Source: an uncultured Pelagibacteraceae bacterium (GTDB taxonomy: Bacteria > Pseudomonadota > Alphaproteobacteria > Pelagibacterales > Pelagibacteraceae). Taken from it: 53,104 bases of DNA. The stretch is taken from positions 1 to 53,104 of the forward strand of contig CACORY010000007.1 in assembly GCA_902629695.1 (NCBI GenBank), given 5' to 3'. The notes under the pieces were generated by a model that worked only from the letters and a program-made list of their open reading frames with translations, did no database searches and had not been told where the DNA came from. This document shows, piece after piece, positions 1 through 8,286 of the stretch (position 1 is its first letter; each line of letters begins with the position of its first letter). Made by a program: the position numbers and the translations under genes.

Positions 1-519
1 TTCAGAACACTCACTAATTTAAAATTTCCATTAGAAAAAGTTGTTTTTGGAGTAAACAATGAGCTAGTTGAAGCAAAATTTAAAGGGATGTTTGTTACAG
101 CTGTTTTTGGCAAATTAAACATAAAAACAGGTGAATTAGTTTTTATAAACGCAGGTCATGAAAGTATTCTAACTTTTGATCAAAATAAAAACTATGAATA
201 TATTAAATCAGATATGCCACCTATTGGGATTGTAAAATATTTTACAGAGTCGATGGTAAAATCAAACACTATTAATTTAAAAGACAAAACTTTTGTAGTT
301 TATACGGATGGTGTAACAGAGGGTTATCTTAAAAATGGTGAGGAATTAGGTGCAGAAGGAGTACAAAAAATCATAGATGGTATGTCAGAGGTAACGCCAA
401 AAACTATTGTGGAGTCTATTGAAAAAGAACTTAATTGGGGTGCTGAAAAGCTAAGAGATGATATTACTTGTATGGCAATAAATATTGCTAACACAGAAAT
501 AATTAAAAAGGCGAAATAA
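1..519 (+). CDS. SpoIIE-type PP2C serine phosphatase, 3' part only
   Basis: The reading frame is open from the first base, so this is the C-terminal part of a gene that begins outside the window. The visible 172 residues match the end of the SpoIIE/PP2C-like phosphatase domain. NAGHESIL corresponds to the family's NAGHxP segment, and VVYTDGVTEGY followed by GEELGAEG corresponds to the YTDGVTEA...GExFG segment with its metal-binding aspartate. The domain ends in DDITCMAI, the usual DD(I/V)T motif that also binds metal. Such proteins dephosphorylate serine on anti-sigma antagonists or act as output domains of sensor proteins; the missing N-terminus would say which. The first ATG in the window (88) lies inside the domain and is unlikely to be the true start. 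Confidence 0.85.
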   Translation, partial: FRTLTNLKFPLEKVVFGVNNELVEAKFKGMFVTAVFGKLNIKTGELVFINAGHESILTFDQNKNYEYIKSDMPPIGIVKYFTESMVKSNTINLKDKTFVVYTDGVTEGYLKNGEELGAEGVQKIIDGMSEVTPKTIVESIEKELNWGAEKLRDDITCMAINIANTEIIKKAK

Positions 520-592
520 CTCATTTTTTTGAACCTATTATGAGTACATACTTGTACTAATTAATTTATTTTTATGTAAAAAATATATTTTT

Positions 593-2938
593 ATGAAAAA
601 TTTAATTAAAATTAGGCAAAGTGTATTCAAAGGTGTAATTAAGCCTAAAATATTTTTAATTTTATTTGCATTTATCTTTTCATCTCTAGCTTTTGCAGCA
701 ACTTTGACGGTCACTTGGTTAGATGGAAGAATACCAGGAGGTAATGCTAATTGTAAAAGTTTTGATAACGAAACAATGGATCAAGACAGCACCGAAGACC
801 CAATGGACGTTGCTTTTAGCACAGATGGTTTAATGGTTTTTTCTGGTAACTTAAGACAAGACAATGATCGAGGTATTGGTAATTTATCTATGAACAGATT
901 AGGTACAGCTTTCGATATGACTACAGTAAAAAATAGTGATTGTAATGACCTTGATGCATTTAGGATTAATCTTGCATCAGGCGGTGAACTTGGAGGAGAT
1001 ATTGAGAATATTCAGATAGTAGATGATGGTAAAAAATTTTTCATTATGGATCGATCTGGAGAACTTGGAAGATTTGATTTATCTACACCTAATGAATTTG
1101 AAACATTTACATATGTTGGAAAACTTTCATTTTCAAATGAAAAAGATTCTTTTGCAATAAGCAGAGATGGTACAAAAGTTTTTACTTTAAACTCTACTAA
1201 TAATGCTCCTACTGTCACCACTTTTTCACTTCCAGGTCCTTACGATGTTTCTTCAAAATCAGAAACGCATCAAGTCAATTTAACAACTCTTGGTCTTGAA
1301 TTAAATGATGGGTCTGATGACAATGGAAGTGATATTGAATTTAATAATACAGGAAGTGCGATGTTTGTTTTAATGAAAAATGACACTTTCGATGGCTCAA
1401 AATTACCATTTAGTTTTATTCATCAATTTAAATTAGGAAAAAACTTTGATGTATCAACTGCTGAGTATGTTGGAAAATATCAAGTTGCCGACTTTGGTAA
1501 TGTGCATTCATCTAGAGAGGGGACAGGGAAGCCAAGAGGTTTTACTTTTTCACCAGATGGGATGAAAATATTTATTGTAGAAATTCAAGGAAATTTTGGT
1601 GGCGCCAATTCAGTAGATCAAATTAACTCGTTTCAATTAGAATGTCCTTATGGTCTAGTTGCTTGTGTGTCAGAACCAAATGCAATTATTGGTTCTCAAG
1701 TTGAATTAGCTAAACAAAATATTGCTTTAAATATTTCTACAATTTTTAAAAGATTTGAATGGATTAAAAGAAATAGAGATCAAGAAGATCTTACGAGCCA
1801 TAACATAAATTTAAATTATCCTAACCCTTTATTAGAGGCTCTAGCAATGAACCTTGAACCAAAAGCAAAAAAAACTATTGCATCTCTGGTGAGTAAAAAT
1901 CAAAAAAATAAGAAAAAATCTAAATGGTCCTCATGGAGTTTAGGAGATATTTATATTGGTAACTTTGAAAAATTAGGATTTGAAAAAGCAAAAAGCATTA
2001 AGGCAAAAGGACTTACAATAGGTGCCGATAGAAAACTTGGAGAAAATAAATTTTTTGGCTGGGCTATACGATATGGAGATAATAAATCAAATATTTATAC
2101 CTCTCAACAAAATACAGAAATGGAGTCGTTAACATTTAATTTATATGGAATTACGCCAACTAAAGATAACAAATATATAAATGCAGTGGTAGGTTTAAGT
2201 GCATTAAGAATTGATAGTATTTACTTAGGAAAGATATCTGGACGTAGAAATGGTAAGCAAGCTTTTTCAACAATAAATTTCAGAACAAAAAATCATTATG
2301 GCAAATTAAATATTACTCCATCTGGAAAACTCACTTACGGGATTACAAGACTATCTGATTATACTGACTTTATAAGTATGACAATAAACCCATCTACAAC
2401 TGATGTAATATATGACTCAGATACTTTTGAAAGTGGAGAGTTAGCAGCAGGTATATTATTTGAAACAGAGGAATTTAAAACTGAGTGGGGTACTATCCGT
2501 CCAATGGGAGCAATAGATTTTATTTATGACTTTACTTCTGATATTCATTACAATTATTCCTATTCAGGCTCCAGTGAAGTGAATCAAGATACTATTACCG
2601 GTGCTTATTCTAAAAGAAACTTAAGAACTACCATTGGTTTTGAGGCTATATACATTGATGGTTATACTCTTTCTCCTATTTACGAAAAAGTTTCTAAAAT
2701 AGAAGAAGGGAAGATTAGAGAAACTATTTCAGAGACGTTTATTATAAAGTTAAGTCGCACAAAAGAGGAAAACAATAGTAGTTTTGCATTAAATTTTGAT
2801 CCATTTTCAGATAAGCCTGCTAATTTAAGTTATACAAAAAAAATTAATGGTTTAGATATTAAATTAAATTCAAATTATTTTGGATTTAACAATAGTGTTG
2901 ATTATTTTACAAATTTTGAAATCTCAGGAACTTTTTAG
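593..2938 (+). CDS. Secreted beta-propeller-like protein with autotransporter-like C-terminal barrel
   Basis: Protein of 781 residues. Residues 1-35 form a long basic n-region, a hydrophobic core and an AFA|A signal-peptidase site. Residues 36 to about 360 contain repeated blade-like units of the type AFSTDGLMVF, AISRDGTKVF and FSPDGMKIFI, as in WD40/LVIVD-type beta-propellers. A short Cys-containing linker follows (CPYGLVAC). The last 290 or so residues alternate polar and hydrophobic positions (IYIGNFEKLG, KGLTIGADRKLG, GWAIRYGDN) and end in an aromatic residue (EISGTF), as expected for an outer-membrane autotransporter barrel. It is likely a surface-exposed or secreted protein; its ligand is unknown. 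Its 3' end overlaps the convergent glutaredoxin gene by 15 bp. The class is well supported; the function is not. Confidence 0.7.
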   Translation: MKNLIKIRQSVFKGVIKPKIFLILFAFIFSSLAFAATLTVTWLDGRIPGGNANCKSFDNETMDQDSTEDPMDVAFSTDGLMVFSGNLRQDNDRGIGNLSMNRLGTAFDMTTVKNSDCNDLDAFRINLASGGELGGDIENIQIVDDGKKFFIMDRSGELGRFDLSTPNEFETFTYVGKLSFSNEKDSFAISRDGTKVFTLNSTNNAPTVTTFSLPGPYDVSSKSETHQVNLTTLGLELNDGSDDNGSDIEFNNTGSAMFVLMKNDTFDGSKLPFSFIHQFKLGKNFDVSTAEYVGKYQVADFGNVHSSREGTGKPRGFTFSPDGMKIFIVEIQGNFGGANSVDQINSFQLECPYGLVACVSEPNAIIGSQVELAKQNIALNISTIFKRFEWIKRNRDQEDLTSHNINLNYPNPLLEALAMNLEPKAKKTIASLVSKNQKNKKKSKWSSWSLGDIYIGNFEKLGFEKAKSIKAKGLTIGADRKLGENKFFGWAIRYGDNKSNIYTSQQNTEMESLTFNLYGITPTKDNKYINAVVGLSALRIDSIYLGKISGRRNGKQAFSTINFRTKNHYGKLNITPSGKLTYGITRLSDYTDFISMTINPSTTDVIYDSDTFESGELAAGILFETEEFKTEWGTIRPMGAIDFIYDFTSDIHYNYSYSGSSEVNQDTITGAYSKRNLRTTIGFEAIYIDGYTLSPIYEKVSKIEEGKIRETISETFIIKLSRTKEENNSSFALNFDPFSDKPANLSYTKKINGLDIKLNSNYFGFNNSVDYFTNFEISGTF

Positions 2939-3184
2939 TAAATCTTGAAGTTTATTTTCTTTTTCTAACGCTCTAACTTCATCATAACCACCAATGTGTT
3001 GATCATCAAAAAATATTTGTGGAATAGTTCTTTTACCGTTTGCTTTTTTAATCATTTCATCCATAGCCCCATCAACTGTTGCAATATTAATTTCATTGTA
3101 GCTTGCGTTGTTCCTAGTTAATAATCTTTTTGCAGCATCACAATAATTACAAAACGGACCTGTGTAGATTGTAATTTTTTTCAT
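2924..3184 (-). CDS. grxC: Glutaredoxin 3 family (GrxC)
   Basis: An 86-residue thioredoxin-fold protein, the usual length for class I dithiol glutaredoxins. The active site is CNYC (C12/C15) just after the first beta strand. The cis-proline segment RTIPQIFF and the glutathione-binding GGYDE segment are both present. It reduces protein and mixed glutathione disulfides in the cytoplasm. The stop codon overlaps the end of the convergent autotransporter-like gene by 15 bp. The gene is downstream of the DUF2805 gene with only 3 bp between them, so the two are probably co-transcribed. Confidence 0.93.
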   Translation of the reverse strand: MKKITIYTGPFCNYCDAAKRLLTRNNASYNEINIATVDGAMDEMIKKANGKRTIPQIFFDDQHIGGYDEVRALEKENKLQDLLKSS

Positions 3185-3187
3185 ATT

Positions 3188-3484
3188 TTATAAGTAATCA
3201 CTTTTTTTTAATTTACTAGATAATTGTTTTCGAGAATATTCAAATTTTTTTCTGTGTTTAATACTTTTTTCATGAACTCTTTTTCTCCATAATCTAAATG
3301 ATGAGGGTTTAAGGGATCGTCTCATAATTTTTATAACAGCAGATTCTGAGTAGCCAGTCTTTTTTTTGATTTCCTCAAAAGTAATCCGATCAGCCCAAGC
3401 TGCCCATATGACCCAATCTGGACTTTCCAGGTTTGGCTCTGGATTTTTGACTTTGGTAATTGGCCTGTGACCTTTTTTTTTCAT
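3188..3484 (-). CDS. DUF2805/TIGR03643-family small protein
   Basis: A basic protein of about 98 residues. The core DWVIWAAWADRITFEEI followed by TGYSESAVIKIMRRSLKPSS and RLWRKRV is the signature I associate with the TIGR03643/DUF2805 family of unknown function. The central part looks like a helix-turn-helix. I place the start at the ATG at 3484, because it has AAGGA four bases upstream and the nine residues of the longer frame (from 3511) look like leader. It lies directly upstream of grxC. Nucleic-acid binding is plausible from the charge and the HTH look, but it is inference. Confidence 0.78.
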   Translation of the reverse strand: MKKKGHRPITKVKNPEPNLESPDWVIWAAWADRITFEEIKKKTGYSESAVIKIMRRSLKPSSFRLWRKRVHEKSIKHRKKFEYSRKQLSSKLKKSDYL

Positions 3485-3548
3485 AAATCCTTTATATTTG
3501 AAAAAAATCAATAATGCATTTTTTTTAGGATCTGATATATTAGAATCT

Positions 3549-3604
3549 GATAGTCCTTCTTAGCCATCTTTAGCTCCCGGTTTTTAAGGACTATCTTTTT
3601 TTTT
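3549..3604 (+). promoter_or_regulatory. Leader hairpin with U-tract covering the putative SD of the LysE gene
   Basis: A perfect 10-bp inverted repeat, GATAGTCCTT (3549-3558) and AAGGACTATC (3586-3595), encloses a 27-nt loop and is followed by nine T residues ending at 3604. The ATG of the LysE-family gene is the next base. The only Shine-Dalgarno-like sequence, AAGGA (3586-3590), is inside the 3' arm. The element therefore resembles an intrinsic terminator and could also hide the ribosome site. A terminator for upstream + strand transcription is unlikely to be needed here, as both upstream neighbours run on the - strand. A cis-regulatory leader or small RNA are the main options. Confidence 0.6.
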
Positions 3605-4219
3605 ATGCTCCCCTTAGATTTTTTCCTTTTTTTGCAGATTATAATCTTTTTATTTATCACACCCGGAACTCCTCGAGTTGTCATTGTATCTTACTCAATG
3701 AATTATGGTGTTAAAAATTGTATTTGGACTGCTTTAGGAGACATTACTGCAAATTTATTTCAAGCAACTTTAGTAATTTTTGTTATTGGAAATTTTTTGT
3801 CAGATAATCCTGGATTTTTAAATTTATTTAAATGGTTAGGAGTGTTGTATTTAGTTTATTTAGCTTATGATGTGTACAAATCTTCACCTAAAGATGTAAA
3901 TTCAAAAAAAATTACAACAAAAAGTATTTTTTCTTTTTTTAAAGATGGTTTCTTAGTTGCAGGCACAAGTCCAAAGGCATGGTTGTTTTTTCCGTTAATA
4001 TTTCCTCAATTTATTGACTTCAACACCAACTATGTGGTGCAATTTTTTATTTTGATTACTACGTATGTTGTTTTAGATTTTATCTCTTTAATTGGTTATG
4101 CATTACTCGCACAAAAACTTATTACGTGGATTAAAGCAAATCCTAAAACAATTAATACAATCTCAGCGAGTGTTTTAGTTATAATAGCTTTAATTATTAT
4201 TGTAACACAACAATATTAA
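3605..4219 (+). CDS. LysE/RhtB-family amino-acid exporter
   Basis: 204 residues with about six hydrophobic segments. The N-terminal FITPGTPR corresponds to the family's TPGP motif near residue 20, and FKWLGVLYLVYLAYD matches the conserved third-helix region (LKxxGaxYLxyLa). A second family landmark, GTSPKAWLFF, corresponds to NPKxxLFF. Members export amino acids or related metabolites. The third residue of the usual PGP signature is changed (PGTP). The start at 3605 gives the normal distance to the TPG motif, so it is trusted even though its only SD-like sequence is buried in the preceding hairpin. The substrate cannot be inferred. Confidence 0.85.
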   Translation: MLPLDFFLFLQIIIFLFITPGTPRVVIVSYSMNYGVKNCIWTALGDITANLFQATLVIFVIGNFLSDNPGFLNLFKWLGVLYLVYLAYDVYKSSPKDVNSKKITTKSIFSFFKDGFLVAGTSPKAWLFFPLIFPQFIDFNTNYVVQFFILITTYVVLDFISLIGYALLAQKLITWIKANPKTINTISASVLVIIALIIIVTQQY

Positions 4220-4245
4220 TGCATGCCCAAAGTAGTTTTTGCCTC

Positions 4246-4274
4246 TTGCAATAGATTAAAATTATTTATTTAAT
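4246..4274 (+). promoter_or_regulatory. Possible sigma-70 promoter for livJ-1
   Basis: TTGCAA (4246-4251), a 17-bp spacer and TTTAAT (4269-4274) precede the binding-protein gene. The rest of the leader is an AT-rich run of TTAATTAA-like repeats followed by an AGAAGGA ribosome site just before the ATG at 4310. In DNA this AT-rich such matches are common, so support is only moderate. Confidence 0.35.
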
Positions 4275-4309
4275 TAAGAATTAATTAATTAATAACAGAA
4301 GGAAATAAA

Positions 4310-5548
4310 ATGAAAATCAATAAGATAATCTTGAGTTTTATTTCTGCAGTAGCAATTTTACTTTCAACTTCAGTTGTTTCTTTTGCAAAAGTAGTTGGTG
4401 ATAAAATTGTTTTAGGTGCTGCTATTTCATTAACTGGAAAATATTCATCTAATGGTGTTCATACACAAAACGGTTATAACATGGCTGTTGATAGAATTAA
4501 TAGCATGGGTGGTGTTAAAGTTGGTGGAAAAACTTATAAGTTTGAAATCATTTATTATGATGATGAATCAAACCCAAAAAGAGCAGCTCAGTTAGCAGAA
4601 AGATTAATCTCACAAGATGGTGTTGAGTTTATGCTTGGGCCATATAGTTCAGGTTTAACAAAAGCAATTGCTCCTGTAACAGAAAAGTATGGTGTGCCAA
4701 TGGTTGAAGCAAATGGTGCTTCTAGATCTTTATTTACAAAAGGTTATAAATATCTATTTGCAGTGTTAGCTCCAGCAAACTTATATCTTGATGTTGCTAT
4801 TAGAACAGCAGTTGAGTTAAATGGTGGAAAAGGTGTAAGAATTGCACAAGCATTTGAACAAGATGCATTTTCACAAGACGTTAGATTAGGTATTTTAGAT
4901 GCAGCAAAAGACACTGGATCTGAAATTATAATCGATGATAAGCTTCCAAAAGAGCTTAACGATATGGCTGCAACATTAGTTAAAGTAAAACAAATGAAGC
5001 CAGACGTACTTGTTGTATCAGGACACACAAAAGGTGCATTAACTGCAATCAGACAAATTGCTGAAATGAAAGTTGATGTTCCAATGTTAGCAATGACACA
5101 CTGTGATGCTGCGAAATTATCAAAACAACATGGTAAAAATTCTCAGTACGCTTTATGTGCTTCTCAATGGCATAAAACACTAACATATAAAGATAACTTC
5201 TTTAAAGATGGTATGACTTATGCGGCAGATTTCCAAAAAGAATTTGGATATGATCCGCCGTACCAATCAGCAGAGTCTTCTGCAGCATTGTTAGTTTTTA
5301 AAGATGCATTTGAGAGAGCGAATTCTTTCGATCAAAAGAAAGTAAGAGACGCTCTTGCAGCGACTAATATGCAGACATTCTATGGAAATATTAAATTTGC
5401 ACCGGGTGGTCAAAATGTTGACAAGCCTATGGTACTTTTCCAAGTAATGTGTGATAGCTCTGGGAAATGTGAAAATAAAGTTGTAGCTCCACTTAAGTGG
5501 GCATCAGCTAAATTGATTCACCCAATTCCTAAGTGGTCTAAAAGATAA
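4310..5548 (+). CDS. livJ: Branched-chain amino-acid-type ABC periplasmic binding protein (first cluster)
   Basis: 412 residues with a signal peptide (about residues 1-26, cleaved after SFA). The mature part starts KIVLGAAISLTGKYSSNG, the typical type I periplasmic-binding fold of LivJ/UrtA proteins, followed by EIIYYDDESNPKRAAQLAE and LISQDGVEFMLGPYSSG. It delivers ligand to the permease and ATPase encoded just downstream. A strong AGAAGGA ribosome site precedes the start, and an intrinsic terminator follows before livH, which suggests that the binding protein is made in excess. Amino acids are the family default; urea, amides or glutarate-related acids cannot be excluded. The nearby azlCD and glaH genes would fit amino-acid or dicarboxylate ligands. 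Confidence 0.9.
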   Translation: MKINKIILSFISAVAILLSTSVVSFAKVVGDKIVLGAAISLTGKYSSNGVHTQNGYNMAVDRINSMGGVKVGGKTYKFEIIYYDDESNPKRAAQLAERLISQDGVEFMLGPYSSGLTKAIAPVTEKYGVPMVEANGASRSLFTKGYKYLFAVLAPANLYLDVAIRTAVELNGGKGVRIAQAFEQDAFSQDVRLGILDAAKDTGSEIIIDDKLPKELNDMAATLVKVKQMKPDVLVVSGHTKGALTAIRQIAEMKVDVPMLAMTHCDAAKLSKQHGKNSQYALCASQWHKTLTYKDNFFKDGMTYAADFQKEFGYDPPYQSAESSAALLVFKDAFERANSFDQKKVRDALAATNMQTFYGNIKFAPGGQNVDKPMVLFQVMCDSSGKCENKVVAPLKWASAKLIHPIPKWSKR

Positions 5549-5560
5549 TAACTAATCTAT

Positions 5561-5595
5561 AAATACCCCCTAAATTTTAGGGGGTATTTTTTTTT
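5561..5595 (+). terminator. Intrinsic terminator/attenuator between livJ-1 and livH-1
   Basis: A perfect 13-bp stem, AAATACCCCCTAA (5561-5573) and TTAGGGGGTATTT (5577-5589), with a 3-nt loop and nine T residues (5587-5595). It begins 12 bp after the livJ stop and ends 11 bp before the livH start, inside the operon. Partial read-through would give a high binding-protein to permease ratio. Confidence 0.92.
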
Positions 5596-5606
5596 AAGGG
5601 CATTTT

Positions 5607-6500
5607 ATGGATTTCATGGTTTTCCAATATCCGATGATAACTGTTCAAGCTTGTTTGGATGGAATTCTGCTTGGCATTTTATTTGCATTGATTGCTTATG
5701 GTATGGCTTTGCAATGGGGTGTTATGAATATCATTAATATTGCCCAAGGTGATTTGGTTATTCTTGGAGGGTACATTGCTTACTTTATGTATCTCTATGG
5801 AATTCATCCTGCTTGGGGTGTGATTGTATCACCAATTATAATGTATTTTGTTGGAGTCGGAATTTATAAATTAGTAATAAATAAAGTTGTAGATCGAGAT
5901 TTATTTATCTCAATCCTTGCAACTTTTGGAATAAGTATTCTTTTCATGCAGCTAATGAACTTTGCATTTGGTGCAGATGTTGTTTTAGCTAACTCGGGTT
6001 ATGGAACTACATTTTTATTTGATAATGCAGTAGTTTTACCAAATTCAAAAATATTTTCTGCTTTTATAAGTATTGTATTTGCCATTTGTTTAGTAATTTA
6101 TATGAAAAAATCTAAACTTGGCCGTGCAATAAGAGCAACTGCACAAAACGCTAGAGCTGCAAAGATTTTAGGAGTTGATACTGAAAAAGTTTATGCTGCT
6201 ACTTTTGGTATTAATGCTGCACTTTGTGGTGTTGCTGGAGCATTAATATCAATAACTTTCACAATTCATCCTTATATGGGGTTACCTTATACAATTCGAT
6301 CATTTATGATTGTAATTGTTGCAGGATTAGGAAATTTACCTGGTGTTGCAATGTCAGGTATGGGACTTGGTGTATTTGAAGAGTTTGCTGATTATATATT
6401 GGGCACGGAATTTAGAATAGGTTCTGTGTTTTTACTATTAGTTTTAATTCTTGTTTATAGAAGATTTAAATTATCAAGAAAAAGAGAATACCTGAAATAA
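5607..6500 (+). CDS. livH: Branched-chain-type ABC permease LivH (first cluster)
   Basis: 297 residues, about eight membrane segments. The family landmarks are clear: GILFALIAYGMALQWGVMNIINIAQGD near the N-terminus (the LivH GxxxxLxGxxxxINxAxGd region), GRAIRATAQNARAAKILGV in the cytoplasmic coupling loop, and GALISI followed by GLGNLPG near the C-terminus. It forms the transmembrane channel with LivM. An AAGGG ribosome site sits just after the terminator T-tract. The stop overlaps the livM start by one base. Confidence 0.93.
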   Translation: MDFMVFQYPMITVQACLDGILLGILFALIAYGMALQWGVMNIINIAQGDLVILGGYIAYFMYLYGIHPAWGVIVSPIIMYFVGVGIYKLVINKVVDRDLFISILATFGISILFMQLMNFAFGADVVLANSGYGTTFLFDNAVVLPNSKIFSAFISIVFAICLVIYMKKSKLGRAIRATAQNARAAKILGVDTEKVYAATFGINAALCGVAGALISITFTIHPYMGLPYTIRSFMIVIVAGLGNLPGVAMSGMGLGVFEEFADYILGTEFRIGSVFLLLVLILVYRRFKLSRKREYLK

Positions 6501-7549
6501 TGAATAAAAATGTAATATTATACGCAGCAATATTAATATTTGGATTAGTTGCACCTTATGTTTTTCCAGCATTTAAAGTTCAATTGTCTATTCTTTGTGT
6601 ACTGATTGTTTTAGCTACTACATGGAATATTCAAGGGGGTGAAATGGGTTATAACACTTTTGGAAATATTCTATTTTATGGTCTAGGAATGTATTTATGT
6701 GCTTCTGTCCAAGTTGGAATGTTTTTTCCATTAGCAGAATGGACTGAAAGTGGAGGAGAAAAAACTTTTGTTCACACACCTTCTCAATTTTTTCAAGGAA
6801 TGGCAGTTGGTTTAGTGGTTGCAGCAGTAGTTCCAACAATTGTTGCTGGACTCATTGGTTATGCGATCCTAGGATTAAGAGGACATTATTTTGCAATTTG
6901 TACTTTGGGTTTAGGAGTGGCTGCGGGAGAAATTTCTGGAGGAATAGAAATTATTGGAGCAGGACAAGGTTTTACCACTCCACCTTTTCCAAACGTTGGT
7001 GGATTAGAGGCAAGAGGAGAATTCTTTTATTTTTTAAGTTTTGGTGCACTTGTCCTTACTTTCATAGCAGTGAGATCGATTTACTCAACAAGATTTAGAT
7101 TAATTCTTAATGCGATCAGGGATAATGAAGATAAAGCTGAGGCGATGGGAATTGAAACAATGAAATATAAAATAATTGGCTGGATGGTATCAGCCTTTTT
7201 CTGTGGTTTAGCCGGAGGTATTATGGGTGGACTTGTAGGTTACATCGACTCAACCGATGTAGCATTTGATGGAAGAGAAATGGGAGTCTTTATGGTTCTG
7301 ATGGCAATCTTAGGTGGTAAGGGAACTTTGTGGGGACCAGTAATTGGAGCAACTGTATTCCATATTTTCAAAGAAGGATTTTGGACATTCTTTTTAGGAT
7401 GGCAGTATGTGGCTTTAGGAGTTTTAATCGTTGTGATTGTTATTTATTTCCCAGAGGGAATAATGGGATGGTTAAGAGAAAAATACCCAGAGAGATTTGG
7501 TGAAGTAGTAGATGAAAAAGATCGAAAAGCACAGGTAGAATTAAAATGA
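6500..7549 (+). CDS. livM: Branched-chain-type ABC permease LivM (first cluster)
   Basis: 349 residues, about nine to ten hydrophobic segments. Recognisable LivM elements are WNIQGGEMGYNTFGN near residue 45, LGLRGHYFAICTLGLG before the coupling helix, LILNAIRDNEDKAEAMGI (EAA-like coupling loop) and GGKGTLWGPVIGA near the end. It pairs with LivH. The end overlaps the LivG start by 4 bp, indicating translational coupling. The family assignment is firm; the substrate is not determined. Confidence 0.93.
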   Translation: MNKNVILYAAILIFGLVAPYVFPAFKVQLSILCVLIVLATTWNIQGGEMGYNTFGNILFYGLGMYLCASVQVGMFFPLAEWTESGGEKTFVHTPSQFFQGMAVGLVVAAVVPTIVAGLIGYAILGLRGHYFAICTLGLGVAAGEISGGIEIIGAGQGFTTPPFPNVGGLEARGEFFYFLSFGALVLTFIAVRSIYSTRFRLILNAIRDNEDKAEAMGIETMKYKIIGWMVSAFFCGLAGGIMGGLVGYIDSTDVAFDGREMGVFMVLMAILGGKGTLWGPVIGATVFHIFKEGFWTFFLGWQYVALGVLIVVIVIYFPEGIMGWLREKYPERFGEVVDEKDRKAQVELK

Positions 7550-8286
7550 GTATTTTAGAAGTTAATAATGTTAGTAAATCTTTTGGTGGTGTTAAAGCTA
7601 ATGTTGACATTTCAATGACGGTTGAAAAAGGAAAAATATTTGGATTAATTGGTCCAAACGGTTCAGGAAAAACAACTTTATTCAACTCAATAGTTGGAAC
7701 TTATCCTATAGACAATGGTTCTATCAAATTTAATGGCAAAGAAGTTTCTGAATTACCTGTGCCAGTAATTGCTAAACTTGGATTATTAAGAACATTTCAG
7801 CAAACAAGAATTTACGGAAAATTAAATTGTGTAGATAATATGCTTATTAGTCACAAAGGAAGTGATGAAAGTATATTAAAAATATTTTCTAAAATTCCAA
7901 AAGACCTAACTGAAAAGGCAGAAAATTTATTGAACTTTGTTGGACTTTATCAAAAAAGAAAATTAAGAGCTGGTGATTTATCGTTTGGTCAACAAAAACT
8001 TTTAGAATTAGCAATGGCATTAATGAATGAGCCAGAAATGCTTTTATTAGATGAACCAACTGCTGGTATTAACCCAACATTGATCAATGGAATTATTGAT
8101 CGGTTGATTAAAGTAAATCAAGATTTTGGAATAACTCTTTTAGTTATTGAACATAATATGAGAGTTATTATGCAATTAGCAGAAAGTATTTACTGTTTAG
8201 CTCATGGCAAAATGCTTGCAAAAGGCACACCAGATGAAATTAAAAATGATAAACGTGTTATCGATGCGTATTTGGGAGCTCAATAA
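7546..8286 (+). CDS. livG: ABC transporter ATPase LivG (first cluster)
   Basis: 246 residues. Walker A is GPNGSGKTT (about 37-45), the LivG-specific LLRTFQQTRIY follows, the ABC signature appears as DLSFGQQKLLELAMAL (LSFGQ rather than LSGGQ), Walker B is MLLLDEPTAGI, and the switch histidine is in VIEHNM. It powers the LivHM channel together with LivF. It overlaps livM by 4 bp and livF by 1 bp. Confidence 0.94.
   Translation: MSILEVNNVSKSFGGVKANVDISMTVEKGKIFGLIGPNGSGKTTLFNSIVGTYPIDNGSIKFNGKEVSELPVPVIAKLGLLRTFQQTRIYGKLNCVDNMLISHKGSDESILKIFSKIPKDLTEKAENLLNFVGLYQKRKLRAGDLSFGQQKLLELAMALMNEPEMLLLDEPTAGINPTLINGIIDRLIKVNQDFGITLLVIEHNMRVIMQLAESIYCLAHGKMLAKGTPDEIKNDKRVIDAYLGAQ

Noticed and set aside
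543-558. Inverted repeat AGTAC/GTACT between the phosphatase and the autotransporter-like gene
   Set aside because: Only 5-bp arms and no T-run; too weak to call an operator or terminator.
4262-4297. TTAATTAA-like repeats before livJ-1
   Set aside because: AT-rich simple sequence expected at this base composition; no clear operator spacing.
4220-4309. tRNA or known riboswitch (glycine, SAM-V) in the livJ-1 leader and in other gaps
   Set aside because: No cloverleaf or recognised riboswitch core could be seen in any gap by eye.
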